Positions 62,649 to 64,000 of a stretch of 64,000 bases of DNA are shown here, piece after piece; the stretch's first letter is position 1; each line of letters opens with the position of its first letter. This DNA is from Hyphomicrobiales bacterium. Lineage in GTDB: Bacteria > Pseudomonadota > Alphaproteobacteria > Rhizobiales > Rhizobiaceae. The stretch lies in the NCBI GenBank assembly GCA_900473745.1, contig UCMW01000005.1:186358-250357 (forward strand). Reading direction: 5' to 3'. A model generated the notes under the pieces. That model did not search any database and was not told where the DNA came from. It worked only from the letters and a program-made list of their open reading frames with translations. The translations under genes were made by a program, and so were the position numbers.

Positions 62649-64000
62649 ATGACCGCTGGACCCTTTTACGAGATCGGACTGCGCAGCAATTTCTCCTTCC
62701 TGGACGGTGCCTCCCATGCCGAGGAATTGGTGGAGCGCGCACTTCTCCTCGGTCTCTCGGGCCTCGGCCTCGCCGATCGAAACACGGTCGCCGGTGTCGT
62801 GCGCCTGCATGCCTCGGCCAAGCTGAACGGCCTCGAATTCCGACCCGGTGCCCGGCTCGTTTTTGACGACGAGACGCCGGAGCTTCTCGCCTATCCGATG
62901 AACCGCAAGGGATGGGGCAATCTCTGCCGCATGCTGAGCGAGGGAAATCTGCGGTCCAAAAAGGGCATTTGCACGCTTTGGGAAAAGGATCTCTTCGACT
63001 GGTCGGAACATCTGCTGTTTGTTGCCATGCCGCCTTCACTGCCCGGAGCTGCCGATGTCGAGAGGTTCGAGACCCGCCTCGCCCATATTCGGCTTCGGCT
63101 TGGAGATCGGCTCCATCTCGCCCTCGTTCCGCGGTATGACGGGTTCGACCAGAAAACCTTCGGCGAACTGGACGGAATAGCGAGAAGGCTCGATCTTCCG
63201 CTGATCGCAACGAATGATGTCCTCTATCATGCCCCGGAGCGCAAACCCGTGGCAGACGTCGTCGTCGCGATCAAAGAACATGTGACGATCGCCGAAGCCG
63301 GTCTGCGACTGCATGCCCATGCCGAGCGACACCTGAAGAGCCCGGCCGAAATGGCACGTCTGTTCCGCGCCTGGCCAGAAGCCATCGACAACAATGTCCA
63401 TTTCTTTAGCCGGCTTCAATTTTCTCTGGATGAATTGTCCCACCAATATCCCGACGAAATCTTCGATGACGAATCCCCGGCCCTGGCGCTGCGCCGACTG
63501 ACCTATGAAGGCGCGCGAAAACGCTATCCGAACGAAATTCCCAGGAAAGTCCTCGGCCTTCTCGACTATGAGCTGAAGCTGATCGCCGAGAAACGATACG
63601 AGCCGTATTTCCTCACGGTCTACCGGATCGTCTGTCATGCGCGAAAGGTGGGCATCCTCTGCCAGGGCCGTGGCTCCGCCGCCAATTCCGCCGTCTGCTT
63701 CTGCCTCGGCATCACGGAGGTCGATCCGCAAAAGACGACCCTGCTCTTTGATCGCTTCCTGTCCACCGAACGCGACGAACCGCCCGATATCGATGTCGAT
63801 TTCGAGCATGAGAAGCGCGAGGAGGTGATCCGGTTCATCTACGAGACCTATGGCCGCGAACATGCGGCGCTGACCGCCGCCGTCATAAGCTACCGCGCCC
63901 GCTCGGCCGGCCGCGAGGTCGCCAAGGCTTTCGGCCTGTCGGATGATGTTCAATCGGCGCTGGCCGGCTCGATCTGGGGCTGGTGGACCAGCGATTTCAC
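62649..64000 (+). CDS. dnaE2: Error-prone DNA polymerase DnaE2, N-terminal part (cut by window edge)
   Basis: About 450 codons are visible. The N-terminal PHP domain begins [20 protein letters not shown]. The early polymerase core includes [20 protein letters not shown] and the catalytic [17 protein letters not shown] (Asp-x-Asp pair). The family is about 1050-1150 residues, so well over half is missing to the right. It is the replicative-type translesion polymerase of the SOS mutasome and is co-transcribed with imuA and imuB. Confidence 0.95.
   Translation, partial: MTAGPFYEIGLRSNFSFLDGASHAEELVERALLLGLSGLGLADRNTVAGVVRLHASAKLNGLEFRPGARLVFDDETPELLAYPMNRKGWGNLCRMLSEGNLRSKKGICTLWEKDLFDWSEHLLFVAMPPSLPGAADVERFETRLAHIRLRLGDRLHLALVPRYDGFDQKTFGELDGIARRLDLPLIATNDVLYHAPERKPVADVVVAIKEHVTIAEAGLRLHAHAERHLKSPAEMARLFRAWPEAIDNNVHFFSRLQFSLDELSHQYPDEIFDDESPALALRRLTYEGARKRYPNEIPRKVLGLLDYELKLIAEKRYEPYFLTVYRIVCHARKVGILCQGRGSAANSAVCFCLGITEVDPQKTTLLFDRFLSTERDEPPDIDVDFEHEKREEVIRFIYETYGREHAALTAAVISYRARSAGREVAKAFGLSDDVQSALAGSIWGWWTSDF

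Overview
The window reads as chromosome of an alphaproteobacterium of the Rhizobiales, most likely a Rhizobiaceae. The evidence is the high GC content, the many ABC sugar importers, the imuA-imuB-dnaE2 mutagenesis cassette behind a GAAC-N7-GAAC SOS box, and a core block (rplU-rpmA-GNAT-GNAT-obgE-proB-proA-nadD-rsfS-rlmH-envC-like-ctpA-rppH) of the kind seen in that order. I see no rRNA, tRNA, CRISPR array, insertion sequence or phage genes.

Layout. 1-2 kb: two SDR oxidoreductases (one cut by the window edge) and an alkaline-phosphatase-superfamily enzyme. 2.1-10.3 kb, minus strand: a tightly coupled galactoside operon (binding protein, two permeases, GH36 alpha-galactosidase, ATPase, GH42 beta-galactosidase) with a divergent AraC regulator. 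11.4-21.6 kb: a second sugar locus with a tagaturonate-reductase-like enzyme, a GntR regulator with two winged-helix domains, altronate dehydratase, an L-fucose/L-galactose-type aldose dehydrogenase, a FucU mutarotase, an RbsABC-type importer and a zinc dehydrogenase. Together these outline an L-galactose (or L-fucose) to 2-keto-3-deoxygluconate route. 21.6-25.8 kb: an esterase and ring-cleaving dioxygenase pair with a LysR regulator, then a glutamine amidotransferase and a GntR regulator.

26.1-30.3 kb: the most unusual object, an isolated 1415-residue protein. Apart from 7 N-terminal residues it consists of 176 consecutive eight-residue repeats with no phase slip. Over these lies a second, exact period of 17 octads (136 residues), visible as fixed interruptions of a glutamine ladder.

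30.4-43.4 kb: a complete carbon-phosphorus lyase locus (phnF divergent from phnGHIJKL, a hexapeptide acetyltransferase, then phnCDE1E2, a DUF1045 protein and phnMN), with Pho-box-like sites and a candidate PhnF operator. 43.7-57 kb: housekeeping genes for ribosomal proteins, Obg, proline and NAD synthesis, ribosome silencing, cell-envelope maintenance and RNA pyrophosphohydrolase. 56.7-60.1 kb: a GAF-GGDEF-PilZ-like protein, a rhodanese with an FtrA-type regulator, and a small zincin. 60.2-64 kb: the SOS-controlled imuA-imuB-dnaE2 mutasome, with dnaE2 cut by the right edge.
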